Positions 22,028-32,609 of a DNA stretch of 64,000 nucleotides are shown one piece after another (position 1 is the stretch's first letter; each line of letters begins with the position of its first letter). The notes below the pieces were generated by a model that made no database searches, had not been told where the DNA came from, and saw nothing but the letters and a program-made list of their open reading frames with translations. Origin of the DNA: Hanleya hanleyi (taxonomy: Eukaryota; Mollusca; Polyplacophora; Lepidopleurida; Hanleyidae); NCBI GenBank assembly GCA_036873755.1, contig JAVTVY010025320.1, positions 1-64,000 on the forward strand. Reading direction: 5' to 3'. Both the position numbers and the translations under genes were made by a program.

Positions 22028-24590
22028 TGTGATATACGTGAAACTATATGCATTTATTTTTTTCGTGTGTAAACATTTTCACCAGTGCAATGTTTACCAA
22101 TCGTTGTCCCAGTCATTCTGGATTTGGGATTTACCATGTGGACTGCGCGTCCCATACAGGAAGGGGCCCATGTGTAGCTATATATATCGTACAATGAATT
22201 CGCTGAATAAAGGAATTTAGGAGCCGGAATGTTTTGTGTCAGGACATCCCATATCGGAAGTGGCCAACGTGTCTGACAACCCTGAAGAAGCTTGTGTGAG
22301 GTACTTTCGATGGGATATACTTACCTGGGACAGAGACTGGAGTTCCCGGACATTGTCTGCATTTTATATATCACAATAGCGTAAATCAATTGTGTATTAT
22401 AATCGTCTGACACAACATTCGCGAGGTGTGACCTGTGTTTTTCTGGCTCGCCACTCGGGGCGGCCATGTTATGTTTAGCGAAGGAAACTGGGTCAAACTG
22501 ACATCCATAAATTCATGCCATCCTAGGGAATTCAATGGAAATTTAAGAAATAATGTTTTCATAGGCGTGCTAAATCGCTAATTTACGCACGGTTAGTGTG
22601 GGAAAGTTTATATATTTGGGCAAGGGCGGAGCCCGCGCCCTAAAATTTATAAAATTTATAACCCATATTCACCACGTCAAGGTTTCTTTTTGTGAGCCAA
22701 AGCATGACACTAACCGTGCGTAAATTAACGATTTAGCACGCCTATGAAAACATTATTTCTATTCTATTGCACTACTCAATTTGATTATCAACAAAGATTA
22801 CAATGAAAGATTGAAAAAATATGGTAAAGCTTTACAACCTTTCTTCCCTTTGTTGAAATTTGCCGTCCGCCTCAGTTGGCAACGTGTCAATATCAGTGGA
22901 CGAGTTTATGTGGTCTCGCAGAAGGGAGAGCAGTGAAACATACATGCATACAAGCCTATTTTTGTGGCATTCGTAATCAACCACGATGGAACCAACAGTT
23001 AAACTTGAGACAGAAACTTACGTCTTTAATAAATATTAATTTACAGCATTTTCTCCAACAATGAAAACTGTTGCCACTATTTATTTAACTAGGAAGAAAA
23101 TTTATGTTTACGGTGCTTTTGGAAACATCGGCATTTTGGCAAAAACCACCAAGATGTGATGGCTGTGGAACAGATATGAAATTACAAACATCTGATGTCG
23201 TTCGTAATTTCTGCGGCCTATAACCGACATCACATCAATGATAGACACACCCGCCTCAACCAGAACCGTGGCAGTTGTTGATCCCAAGCAATGGTTGGTG
23301 TAACGAGTAATCTAGATGTATTTATTTATAAGACTTGATTATAATATAAAACGAATTTGATACCTTTAAATATTTCCTATTTCGTTTGCCTGTCGGTCCC
23401 TGGCTCATTTCGTTTGTTAGCCAGATCTCTTAATTTCTTATCGTCAGCGGAGAACTTTGTTCAGCTGATCACACTCGGGTTGTCTCATTTAAAACAGCAA
23501 GAAAAGATTCATCATCAGCGTCTCTCATGAACTTTTCGGTCTCCGCTTCTCTAGATAATTCATATCGGAAAGCACGTCTTGTTTCTCCTGTTGATCTGTT
23601 TCTTATTGTGTACACTCGTATGTCCTACCATTAAAATAAACTAAATTTCCTACTTGCAGGGTATCCTTTCTATTTGTTCGATTGTACATGCAGACGAGAC
23701 TTCGTCCTGCTATTTATCACCCGCCCTGTGAAATGGATTCTCCCGAGTGAACACCTGCGCGTGTCAAGATCACGGGTGTAGATTTCATACGTCACAAAGT
23801 TCTTTACCGTGCTAAATCGTGTAATATTTGCAAGGTTATCAGTGTGTAATAGGTGTAAGTGTTATAGAATAGATATTACTTCATATTCAAATAATATTGG
23901 GATTACTTCTGGAAATTACATCTTGGATATACATAATTTGTGCTAAACTGTGATACAGCAGCTATCTCCCTTCACACGTTTGCTTCTTATCTGTCTTCAA
24001 TTGTGATTGGATATACGACTTCCAGAGTTAATTGGAAATGCTATACACAGCCTTGAAGTTTACAGCCTCATGAATATAGTGAATTTGTGTGCATGTTAGT
24101 AGTATATAAAGCGGTGCTACTGGGTTCCATCATTCGGGCAGCAGGCAGCATAGGTCGTCCTTACAACTGCTAGGTATAACCTGTGAGAGTCTGAAGCTGA
24201 GAAAATGTGTATAATACATGTTTATTCGATATATCTACATCCTCAATAAAGAACATCCTATATATGACGGAAATACAGAGTTGATTCGTTCATGCTTTTG
24301 ACCACTCTCGTGGAGACGTGATCATGAACTGGTGCTGAATCGTTATACGTAGATGTGATCGTTTCCCCGTACTGAGTCGTCATTGAGTGATATACACCTA
24401 CTGATTCGTTATATCTCAACGTGATCACATAATGGCACAGAGTCGTTACCTACCAACTGGATCCTATTCGGGTACCGAGGTTTGGGTCTTCTCATACTGG
24501 CATTATACTAAGTCATCAGTTACCTGATATACCTGAGATTAATCTATTCAACTCATAATTGGAGACGGACACAAATTCGCATATTTTACA
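22028..24590 (+). repeat. 5' LTR of Ty3/gypsy element (interrupted)
   Basis: The LTR begins TGTGATATACGTGAA and ends ATTTTACA. 22028-22540 matches 30541-30712 plus 32610-32978, and 23869-24590 matches 33664-34396. The segment 22541-23868 has no clear match in the other LTR and contains the foldback element. TATATAAAG (about 24105) followed by a conserved start-like region could be its promoter. The LTRs differ at many sites, so the insertion is old. A target-site duplication is not evident. Confidence 0.82.
22546..22760. mobile_element. Foldback element (family A) nested in the 5' LTR
   Basis: Arms 22546-22599 and 22706-22760 are inverse copies: AGAAATAATGTTTTCATAGG, then CGTGCTAAATCG, then TAATTTACGCACGGTTAGTG. 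The centre is about 106 bp. It interrupts the LTR exactly where homology with the 3' LTR stops. Sequence to its right (to about 23060) is shared with 2310-2680 in inverse orientation, so the full element is probably longer than the hairpin. Confidence 0.78.
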
Positions 24591-24609
24591 CTGGTGTCAG
24601 AAATGGGAT
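24591..24609 (+). promoter_or_regulatory. Primer binding site, tRNA-Leu type
   Basis: Immediately after the LTR end the sequence reads CTGGTGTCAGAAATGGGAT. TGGTGTCAG..GTGGGAT is complementary to the 3' end of many eukaryotic tRNA-Leu species; one or two mismatches are present. This position and sequence fix the 5' LTR boundary. Confidence 0.7.
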
Positions 24610-24717
24610 GCTTAACATTTTATAGCATTCAGTGATACAAACCTGTGACTAGCATACGTGTGACGGTTATTTACTTGTCTGTTGGATTACCCGAACGTTT
24701 CCCTGGACTAAATTACT

Positions 24718-25122
24718 ATGGCAGAGAAGAGCCCCGATCCAGAAGTAAGGCTCAGATTACCACCTGAGGCCATTAACACGGAAATTCATGACAGTTCTGA
24801 CAGTGAATTAGAACAGATTTATTTGGGGAATAAACACCAGTCACGACGTTATGATGGCAGGGGAGATGCCAGTTCTTCAGATCCTTGCGAGACCAGAAGA
24901 GGTGTTGAGGAAATTGACAATGATAGTGACCAGGAAGTTTTGGGTGACTAGCTTCCACGAACGGGATTGCGTGGCCTAAGGGTCAAGCCATATCTCTACG
25001 ATGGAGGAGGAGATTGGGAAGAATGCTTTGCTCATTTTGAAGACTGCGCTGAACTGGACCAGTGGACTTTAAGGGAAAAGGCATTGATGTTGGCTACAAA
25101 CTTGAAGGGATCAGGCAGGTAG
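24718..25122 (+). pseudogene. gag: Ty3/gypsy gag fragment
   Basis: One frame from the ATG at 24718 reads an acidic N-terminus (MAEKSPDPEVRLRLP..) to a TAG at 24949-24951. It then continues in the same frame through YLYDGGGDWEECFAHFEDCA to a second stop near 25122. The motif DGxxDWEEYxxHFE is the usual start of the gypsy capsid domain. The rest of capsid and the zinc knuckle are missing, so gag is truncated by stop and deletion. It would have encoded the particle protein of the element. Confidence 0.75.
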
Positions 25123-25168
25123 AAGAGAAGCGATCTTTCTACAAGAGATAGATCCTGTTTTATCCGCA

Positions 25169-25906
25169 ATGAACCAAACCATTTTTTTTAGATGTGTCCA
25201 CTTTACAACAGATGTCAGCGCCAAGCTAGGGCTGAGCGACAGGGATATGAACACCCACCAGCCCAATAGGCCAGGGGTTGGCGGGGTTATCTGGGTCAGT
25301 GAGCACCCATCCGATGGCCACGCTCGAGAGGGGTACAGTCGCACTGGCCAGTCAGAGCGGAAAATAGGTAAATGGGATAATGGACTGTTTACATCTGGGC
25401 ATCTGAGAGGAAGTGACATCAGTGTTGATTTTCTGGTGGACAGTGACTCAACAAAAACTTTATTATCCACCAGTGTCTTTGAAGAAATAGACCCAAAGTC
25501 CAGACCTCTGATGCAGCCCTTAACCTATGCAATTCAAGGGGTCAATGTGGAAAATGTAACCATACTGGGAGCTGCTGAATTTTCTGTGTTGCTTGGTAGT
25601 ACATGGTATAATCTGTCCATGATAGTATGTGAGATAACCACCCAGGGAATTATTGGCCAAGACTTTCTCCTGAAAAACGTTCTTGCAATTGACTATAAGT
25701 GCCTTAAACTGGAAACTGAGCAGGGGGATATACAGTGTCGCATTGGGGGTGAAGCCGACATGGTGTGTCAGGTACAAGTGTGCAAAACAGTAACAATACT
25801 TCCCCACTGTGTAACCTGGGTAAGGGTGGACATACCATTACGTGACTGCTTATCAATTTCTGGACTACTAGAACCAGATCCTGCTGTCTTTAAGGACAAG
25901 TGACTA
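25169..25906 (+). pseudogene. pol: Ty3/gypsy aspartic protease region (active site altered)
   Basis: Homology starts around residue 80 of this frame. VDFLVDSDSTKTLLS holds the expected active-site loop, but the third residue is Asp, so it reads D91-S92-D93 where the family has D-S/T-G. Downstream, GIIGQDFLLKN is the conserved second block, followed by the linker to RT. The glycine loss should abolish cleavage. The first 70 codons are not protease-like and may be a gag/pol junction remnant. The frame ends near 25903, before RT. Confidence 0.78.
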
Positions 25907-26060
25907 TAGGGGAAAGGGGCAGGTTGTTAAGGTTGTCAATCACAGTAATGTGCAGGTTACTTTGCCTTCTGGCATGAGGCTTAGGACGTGTCAGTCCTTC
26001 TATGATGTGGAGGGTTCTTCAGATATTCGAGTCGCTGATTGCAATGCAAAGAAGTAGCCC

Positions 26061-26930
26061 ATGTCAAAAGAATTGCCAGAATACATGAAAGACTTGTGGG
26101 CTCGAAGTATAGCACATCTTGGTGAGGATGAAAGTGAATCATTGGCCGAACTACTGATTCGATATCAAGGATTTTTTGCTAAAGGATCTTATGATTTGGG
26201 GAAGACTGACAGAACTGCACATCGAATACACACAGAATCTGCTGTACCTATCAAGCAACATTCGAGCCGTCGAGCCGGGAAAAGGGAGACGGATCGGGAG
26301 GAGATAAAGCGTATGTTGGGGATGGGTGTCATTGAACCATTACGCAACTCCTGGGCATCACCTATTGTGCTATGTAAGAAGAAAGATGGGTCCACGCGAT
26401 TTTGTTTGGACTACCGAAAGCTGAATGATGTTACAGAGATAAACGCCTATCCGATTCCTCGGGTAGATGACTGTCTTGATGCCCTTGCAGGTGCACGTTG
26501 GTTTAATTTTATGGACCTGAATCCTGGGTTTTGGCAAATTGCGGTTACTGAGGAAGTCAAGGAAAAACAGCCTTTGCCACCAGTTTTGTCCTACATCGAT
26601 TTACCGTTTTTGCCATTTGGGCTCGTTAATGCGCCGTCGACATTTGAACAGCTCATGGAGGACGTCTTGATGGGTATCCAGTGGGAGGAGTGCTTGCTGT
26701 ACATTGAAGATATCATTGTGCCAGCGTCCACGTTCGGGCAGTGTTTAAAGAGACTTGAACATGTCTTTGATAGACTTTGGGAAGCTAACCTGAAACTGAA
26801 ACCGTCTAAATGTATATTTTGCCAAGAGCAGGTGGAATTCTTAGGACATATAGTGGAAGAAGCTGGGGTGCTCACAGACTCAAAAAAAGTATCTGCTATA
26901 CAGGAATGGGCAGCAACCGAAATGTAAGGA
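26061..26930 (+). pseudogene. pol: Ty3/gypsy reverse transcriptase (YIED instead of YxDD)
   Basis: A 288-residue open frame covers most of RT: GVIEPLRNSWASPIVLCKKK (fingers), STRFCLDYRKLN, FMDLNPGFWQIAV with the first catalytic Asp (about residue 152), LPFGLVNAPSTFEQLM, then LLYIEDIIV at about 214-217. The family motif Y-x-D-D has become Y-I-E-D, replacing a metal-binding Asp. The thumb region (KCIFCQEQVEFLGHIV) is present. A frameshift follows. The enzyme that copies the element RNA is therefore recognisable but almost certainly dead. Confidence 0.85.
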
Positions 26931-27535
26931 AAGTCAGAAGTTTCATTGGATTATGTTCCTACTATCGTCGTTATGTGAAGGGGTTTGCAGCAATTGCCAG
27001 GTCATTACATAAACTGACAGAGAAAGGTGTGAAATTCCAGTGGACTGATGAACGTCAGGCAGCGTTCGAAGAATTGAAGAGGGCACTATCCTCCCCTCCT
27101 ATTCTGAGCTATCCTCTCCCCGGAATGCAGTTTATCCTCGACACCGATGCTAGTGATAAGGCAGTAGGCGCGGTCCTGTCACAAGTGCAGAATGGTGAAG
27201 GAAAAGTTCACGCATACATGAGCAAATCTCTCAACAAACACGAGTACTCGCGCTGCACTACACGAAAGGAACTCCTGGCGATAGTTCTAGCATTGAGGCA
27301 TTTTCATTCTTATCTCTATGGGCAAAAAATCACAGTGCGTACTGATAATGCAGCAGTCCGTTGGTTAAAAAGCCTGACAGGACCCCACAGGAGAAGTGGC
27401 TGGCTGGTTGCATGAACTAGGGACCTAACATTTGGAAGTTGTTCATAGGGCAGGGCGAAGCCATGCGAATGCAGATACCCATGTAAAGTGTGCAGGCATC
27501 AGCAGCAGAACAATGAAGAGGAGAAAATTAATGAT
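26925..27535 (+). pseudogene. pol: Ty3/gypsy RNase H domain and linker
   Basis: In a frame shifted from RT, RSFIGLCSYYRRYVKGFA leads into FQWTDERQAAFEELK and the RNase H core. DTDASDKAVGAVLSQ supplies the first Asp, TTRKELLAIVLALRHF the Glu, and VRTDNAAVRWLKSL the next Asp. The tether HRAGRSHANADTHVKC follows after a further break near 27415. The catalytic carboxylates are all still in place, in contrast to protease and RT. Confidence 0.83.
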
Positions 27536-27839
27536 GCACCGAAGGATGGTTCAACTGAGGCTGTGAGGGTCACAACCAGAAGCAATGGGTCACCCCCTGG
27601 CACTCTGAGAAGCGTTATGATTGGCGGTTGGACTTCAGATGAAATTAAGCTGCAGCAAATGAGAGATGGAGATATAGGACCGATCAAGGTAGCTCTTTGA
27701 GATGGATCTGGAAGACCAGTATGGGAGGACATTTCACATTTATCTTCCAAAGTGAAAACTTTATGGCGACATTGGGATAGGCTGGAATTGCTGGAGGGCA
27801 TGCTTCACCGTAAAAGGTTCGAGGATGGCCGATCTTTCA

Positions 27840-28870
27840 GTCAAACGTCATTCTTGGAAGTCTTAGAGCAGATGTCTTCACATTCAATCATGACTTGCCA
27901 ACAGCTGGTTACTTAGGGACAAAGAAACCCCTGGAAAGAATAAAACAGTCGTTTTATTGGCCTGGTATGAAAAGTGATGTTGAAGCATATTGTAGGAAAT
28001 GCGATTTGTGTGCAGACAGAAAGACAGCCAAGGGGCAACACAAAGCCCCAATGAAGGTGTATTTGGTCGGAGGACCTATGGAGAGAATATCGCTTGATAT
28101 TTTGGGGCCACTACCAGTGACAACTAGGGGAAATCGATACATCTTGGTTGTATGTGACTGTTTCACAAAGTGGAGAGAAGCAGTGCCATTACCCAACCAA
28201 GAGTTAACCTCGATAGCTAAGGCATTAGTCGATGAATTTGTATGTCGGTTCGAAACATCGTTGCAACTACACTCCGATCAAGGGTCAAACCTCGAAGCCC
28301 AGGTGTTCCAGGAAATATGCAACATCCTACATGCCACAGGCAAATGGCGATGTCGAGAGGTACAACCGGACTCTTGCGTCGATGCTGACCACGTATTGTG
28401 ACACGGTTCAGCGGGCTTAGAATGAGTACCTGCCCCAAGTAATGATGGCATATAGAGCTTTCAAACAGTCCAGCACGAAAAAGACACTCAATCTCATGGT
28501 GCTTGGTAGAGAGAATGTGATGGCTATGCAAGCTGTTATAGGGACAGCTATGACATATAGTGAAGTGGATCCAGATGGATATGTAACAGACCTTGCAGAA
28601 CAGATTAGTAAATGTACATGAACTGGCCAGAAAGCACCTAAAACAGAGTAAAGTGAAGTTCACTACAGGCAGGGCAAGCAGTTTGGTTATACAATCCTTC
28701 TCGAAACCCCGGGTGTGTGCCAAGCTCAATGCTAAGTGGAAAGGACCGTTTGTTATAACACAGACGATAGATGATATAATTAACATAGCTAGTGAAACAA
28801 TCTGCCAGGAAGGAACCTAAAGCTATACACATAGACAGACTGATGATCTACAAGGGCCCCAACCCACCCA
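27840..28870 (+). pseudogene. pol: Ty3/gypsy integrase (fragmented)
   Basis: The zinc-finger His pair is spoiled by a stop just before 27895, but the Cys pair remains in CRKCDLC. The core has SLDILGPLP (first Asp) and LHSDQGSNLEA (second Asp). The third residue lies in NGDVERYNRTL, which has slipped into another frame (28232-28420). AYRAFKQSSTKKTLNLMVLG and a shortened C-terminal domain run to about 28870 with several stops. This enzyme would have inserted the cDNA into the host genome. Confidence 0.82.
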
Positions 28871-29341
28871 GGTGGTACTCTCTGAAGGCCCAAGGCACTT
28901 CAGGGCGTAACTCATCACAGTAACAGCAGATGGTGACTGGGTGTTGGCGAGGCGTCCAGGAGTACAGCAAGGCAGATATAGCGAGGAAAGAGGTTTGGCA
29001 ACGTTGAGGTTGGAATTTCTGAGTTACACCTTTGGTAGGGTACCAATATACTTGCGTGGTTGCGAAGTGTAGCAGACCAGAAGATTACCTGCGGTTAAAT
29101 GGTACTAAATCACTTCCAGATTGTCGATCGGCGGCATCGGTGGAGTCTAGGTCTGCCATACGGCGCTGGGTGAGGAAGTGTAAAAAGCTTTCCAGGTCAA
29201 TGACAGAGTGGGAGGATGGATGGAATCTGGCACGGTCTCCCCGCCAACCTGAGCACCGTGACAGAGAATCCAGTATGGAAGTGGGTGAACCAGCTCCGAA
29301 GACTCGACTGGTCGCTCCCGCATCATCTCTGGATACACACG

Positions 29342-29597
29342 TCTGGTCCGTCATTCATAATTCAGCCGTCGTCCATTAAAGAATATCCGCGTCCATAATC
29401 CAAAGACCTATTCCATATCCATATAACAGTATTAGCACCGAATTCAAAAAAGATAATCATAGTATACATAAACATAGGCTAGTTTCCTGCAAGAGAGAAG
29501 CGGTCAACAGTTTTCAATGATGCCGACAAGACATCATGATGTTCCAAAAATATAAAATCCGTATCGCTGATCAGTATTCTTAATCCATAACAATCGT
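29342..29597 (-). repeat. Family R terminal segment inserted in the gypsy element
   Basis: TTCATAATTCAGCCGTCGTC, then CATTAAAGAATATCCGCGTC, through AACAGTTTTCAATGATGCCG to AATCCATAACAATCGTTC, matches 44460-44770 and 51600-51920. It is a solo or truncated copy and has broken the 3' part of the gypsy element. Confidence 0.8.
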
Positions 29598-29599
29598 TC

Positions 29600-30535
29600 T
29601 TACGGAAGCCCGCCAGGCATCCCCTCTAGAGGACCTCTACGAATCAGTGTGCCATCTTTTGCCCAGATGATCTTGTGCAATCTGCCCCCATTTGTGACCT
29701 GGAGCTCCTGCTCCTCAATCTGGACCCCAGTGATGTGCACGCTATATTGCAGTGTCCGCAGGAAAGGGGAAAGCCAAAATACCTGGCCGAAATTTCCAAG
29801 TATGTTCACCAAGATCCTCGAAGCATCGAGCCCCTCCAGAGAAAACCTGCCGCACTGGACCCGCAGAAAGCAATCTCCAGGCCAGCTGGAGTGGGGACTG
29901 ACGTCACATATATAAACCCTTCGCCTGTTCATCCCATCGCTGCCAATCTGGGTCTGGAAAGGAAATTCCTCATGTCAGTTGTGAAATGGAACATCCCAAC
30001 CTTTGACAGTCCTAATCCTTCGGAGGAAAACGCAGCCACAGTTCGACATGCCTGGCCTATCACTGAGGATATTACTCCGGGGGGCACGCCGGAGAGGTCG
30101 GCAGATGCAGAGGTCAGTGTTGATCTGGTGATGTATGGATAGGTAGGGCAGTTTGCTGATGGTGATACCCCTGTGGATCTATCTGTTACAAGAAAACACG
30201 TAGAACTAGTGGTGACACACACAGTACAGACCACAGAGGCGCAGGTGGCCAGTGATTCAGCTCCACTAGTTCCCGTCTCTGCCGCCTTGACAAATATAAC
30301 ATGCTGGACTTTCCAGGTGGTAAGACCTCTAAGATAAGGGTTGGCTCCAAGGAAACGGGAGCAATTGAGGCCAAACACCGATATTACGGATAAAAGGAAC
30401 ACTTCCGAGGAACTATTGGAGATGTAGAGGACCGTTATAAGCGCCGATCTACCTCAACGGATTACAGGTATGCCTCTCAGGCTTGAGGCAGATTCTCCCA
30501 GTGAGAATTCGGAGAATTCCGTTTAATAGGATGGG
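29600..30535 (+). pseudogene. Degenerate 3' region of the gypsy element
   Basis: The longest frame (29675-30142) reads through AKI..LAEISKYVHQDPRSIEPLQ and WNIPTFDSPNPSEENAATVRH, then continues past one stop as VGQFADGDTPVDLSVTRKHVELVVTHT. It lies between integrase and the 3' LTR, where some gypsy elements carry an extra ORF. I do not recognise a domain, and it has no clear signal peptide or membrane segment. Treat it as unassigned, possibly a decayed accessory ORF. Confidence 0.4.
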
Positions 30536-30540
30536 GAGAG
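30528..30540 (+). promoter_or_regulatory. Polypurine tract
   Basis: AGGATGGGGAGAG lies immediately 5' of the 3' LTR start (TGTGATATAC at 30541). This is the expected plus-strand primer position and it supports the LTR boundary. Confidence 0.75.
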
Positions 30541-30712
30541 TGTGATATACGTGAACCTCTATGCATTTTTTTTTTTTTCGTGTGTAAATATTTTCACTGG
30601 TGCAATGTTTACCAATCGTTGTCCCAGCTGTTCCACGGTCATTCTGATTTGGGATTTACCAAGTGGACTGGGCGTCCCATACAGGAAGGGGCCCATGTGT
30701 AGCTATATATAT

Positions 30713-32609
30713 ATTGTATATATGGCGACGCCATTCGCATGTCACTCATAAAACCGATATCGAGCCTAATATCGGCTCCCCTATCGCATATTGTAAATCT
30801 TTCCTTCCAAAATGGAATCGTTCCCACTTCCCTTAAGAATGCAAAGGTTACTCCAGTTTTCAAATCTGGAAACAAAACCCTAGCCGAGAATTATCGCCCA
30901 ATTTCTGTTCTGTCATGTTTCAGTAAAATCATTGAAAAACTTGTTGTGTTGAGGATGATCACATTCCTAGAAGCAGAGATGATTATCTCCCCTAATCAAT
31001 ATGGATTTCGAGCAAATCATTCTACATTTCTTGCCGTTCTTTCTTTATACGACAAACTGGTTGCTGCAAAGGAACTAAAGCAGTTCAGCATTACTACTTT
31101 CTTGGATCTTTCCAAAGCCTTTGATACAGTAAATCACGAGATCCTCTTACATAAACTTGATTACTATGGTTTCCGGGGTGTCACAAATAACTGGTTTCGT
31201 AGCTATCTATCTTCTCGACGCCAGTGTGTATCTTACAACGGCACTATATCTTCTTTCAATCCTATCAGTACGGGTGTGCCACAAGGATCAATACTAGGAC
31301 CCATACTCTTTTTAATATATATAAATGACATTACGAAGGCCACATCGGTCCTAGACATTAATCTTTTTGCTGACGATACAAGCGCTACCCTATCCGATGC
31401 CGATTGTATTAGACTTGCGGAAAATATGTCACAGGAACTTGAAAAGCTTCATGCCTGGTTTTCCTGCAACAAACTTTCATTAAACATGAAAAAAACCAAA
31501 TTTATATTATTTAAACCAAATAGATCAACAAATGTAAATATCCCTAAGGTTTCAATATTTGGCACCGAAATTGAATCTGTTTCTAGCTTTAAATTCCTCG
31601 GGGTTTATTTTAACGATAGATTAAATTGGCAAACACATATTGACGAACTAACTTCAAAAATTTCGAGAAATATCGGTGTTATCAACGCAATACGGAACTG
31701 CCTCAACAGGAAAACCTTGATTATGCTGTATTATTCTTTGTTCTATTCTTACGTATCTTACTGTAATTTAATATGGGGAAACACATTCTCAACTCATCTC
31801 AACCCACTTGTGATATTACAAAAGAGAATTATCCGCGTAATAACTTCCAGTGGTAAATATGCCCATTCTAGTCCCTTAATGAAACAACTAAACATTCTCC
31901 CCCTATTTCAGTTAAATAACTTCTTAATTTTATTATTTACTCACAGGTTTCTCAATAATCCCCTTTCTATCCCTATCAACTATTCAAATTATTTTACAAA
32001 ACTCTCTGAAGTTCATTGTTATCCCACTCGACAAGCCAATCTCAATCTATATAGGGCGAGAGTGCACTCAAATCTATCATTTTATTGCACAAAGTCGAAA
32101 GCACCACGAATCTGGAACGCTTTACCTAACTACCTAAAATCATGTCTGTCACAATCACTATTTAAGTCTCGACTGAAATCACACCTCATCAATTAACATG
32201 TATGTGAATCTGTGTACTGAAGGATGTACTTTCTAATTATATTCAAATTGTAAATCTTGGAGTTAACTCATCTCAGGCCATCACAAGGGACACGAGACAA
32301 ACCTATTTTATACAAAAAAGTTGTGTTTATCTATATGCATATATGCTGAGCCCCACTATATATATCTTATGGAACTATAATTCTCTAAACAAGGCTCCAT
32401 GGTATATTCACCATGTATTGTACATTTATATATTTGTGAACGCACCCAGCGTCTCATGCTAATCTATTATTATTATTAATTATCTGGGATTTAACAAGCC
32501 CTCTGGGGTTTTATTCCCGCCATATTTCTATGTATCTATACCCTACTTGTACATATATATATATTATTTGTATATGGTGAATAAACAATCAATCAATAAA
32601 CAATCAATC
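30713..32609 (+). mobile_element. 5'-truncated non-LTR retrotransposon (jockey/CR1-type)
   Basis: This is inserted in the 3' LTR at CTATATATAT|CGTACAATG, as shown by the uninterrupted 5' LTR (22190), with a short ATAT duplication. It has no endonuclease domain, so it is 5'-truncated. After the RT frame comes a 400-bp 3' UTR and a tail of repeated CAATCAATAAA-like units instead of plain poly-A. Confidence 0.88.
30739..32196 (+). CDS. LINE reverse transcriptase, 5'-truncated but open
   Basis: A 485-residue open frame without internal stops. In order: AKVTPVFKSGNKTLAENYRP (RT block 0/1), FLDLSKAFDTVNHEIL with the first catalytic Asp, GVPQGSILGPILFLIYIND (RT block 4), and LFADDTSATLSD carrying the ADD catalytic pair. 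The thumb region (LNMKKTKFILF, FKFLGVYFNDRLNW) and a C-terminal region ending near FKSRLKSHLIN follow. All catalytic acids are intact. The nominal start Met is inside the protein; upstream endonuclease sequence is lost by 5' truncation, so it is not an autonomous gene. It is the youngest layer in this nest. Confidence 0.9.
   Translation: MSLIKPISSLISAPLSHIVNLSFQNGIVPTSLKNAKVTPVFKSGNKTLAENYRPISVLSCFSKIIEKLVVLRMITFLEAEMIISPNQYGFRANHSTFLAVLSLYDKLVAAKELKQFSITTFLDLSKAFDTVNHEILLHKLDYYGFRGVTNNWFRSYLSSRRQCVSYNGTISSFNPISTGVPQGSILGPILFLIYINDITKATSVLDINLFADDTSATLSDADCIRLAENMSQELEKLHAWFSCNKLSLNMKKTKFILFKPNRSTNVNIPKVSIFGTEIESVSSFKFLGVYFNDRLNWQTHIDELTSKISRNIGVINAIRNCLNRKTLIMLYYSLFYSYVSYCNLIWGNTFSTHLNPLVILQKRIIRVITSSGKYAHSSPLMKQLNILPLFQLNNFLILLFTHRFLNNPLSIPINYSNYFTKLSEVHCYPTRQANLNLYRARVHSNLSFYCTKSKAPRIWNALPNYLKSCLSQSLFKSRLKSHLIN

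Noticed and set aside
24060..24600. Separate solo LTR or host promoter
   Set aside because: It is the 3' part of the gypsy 5' LTR, matched at 33664-34396 and followed by a primer binding site.
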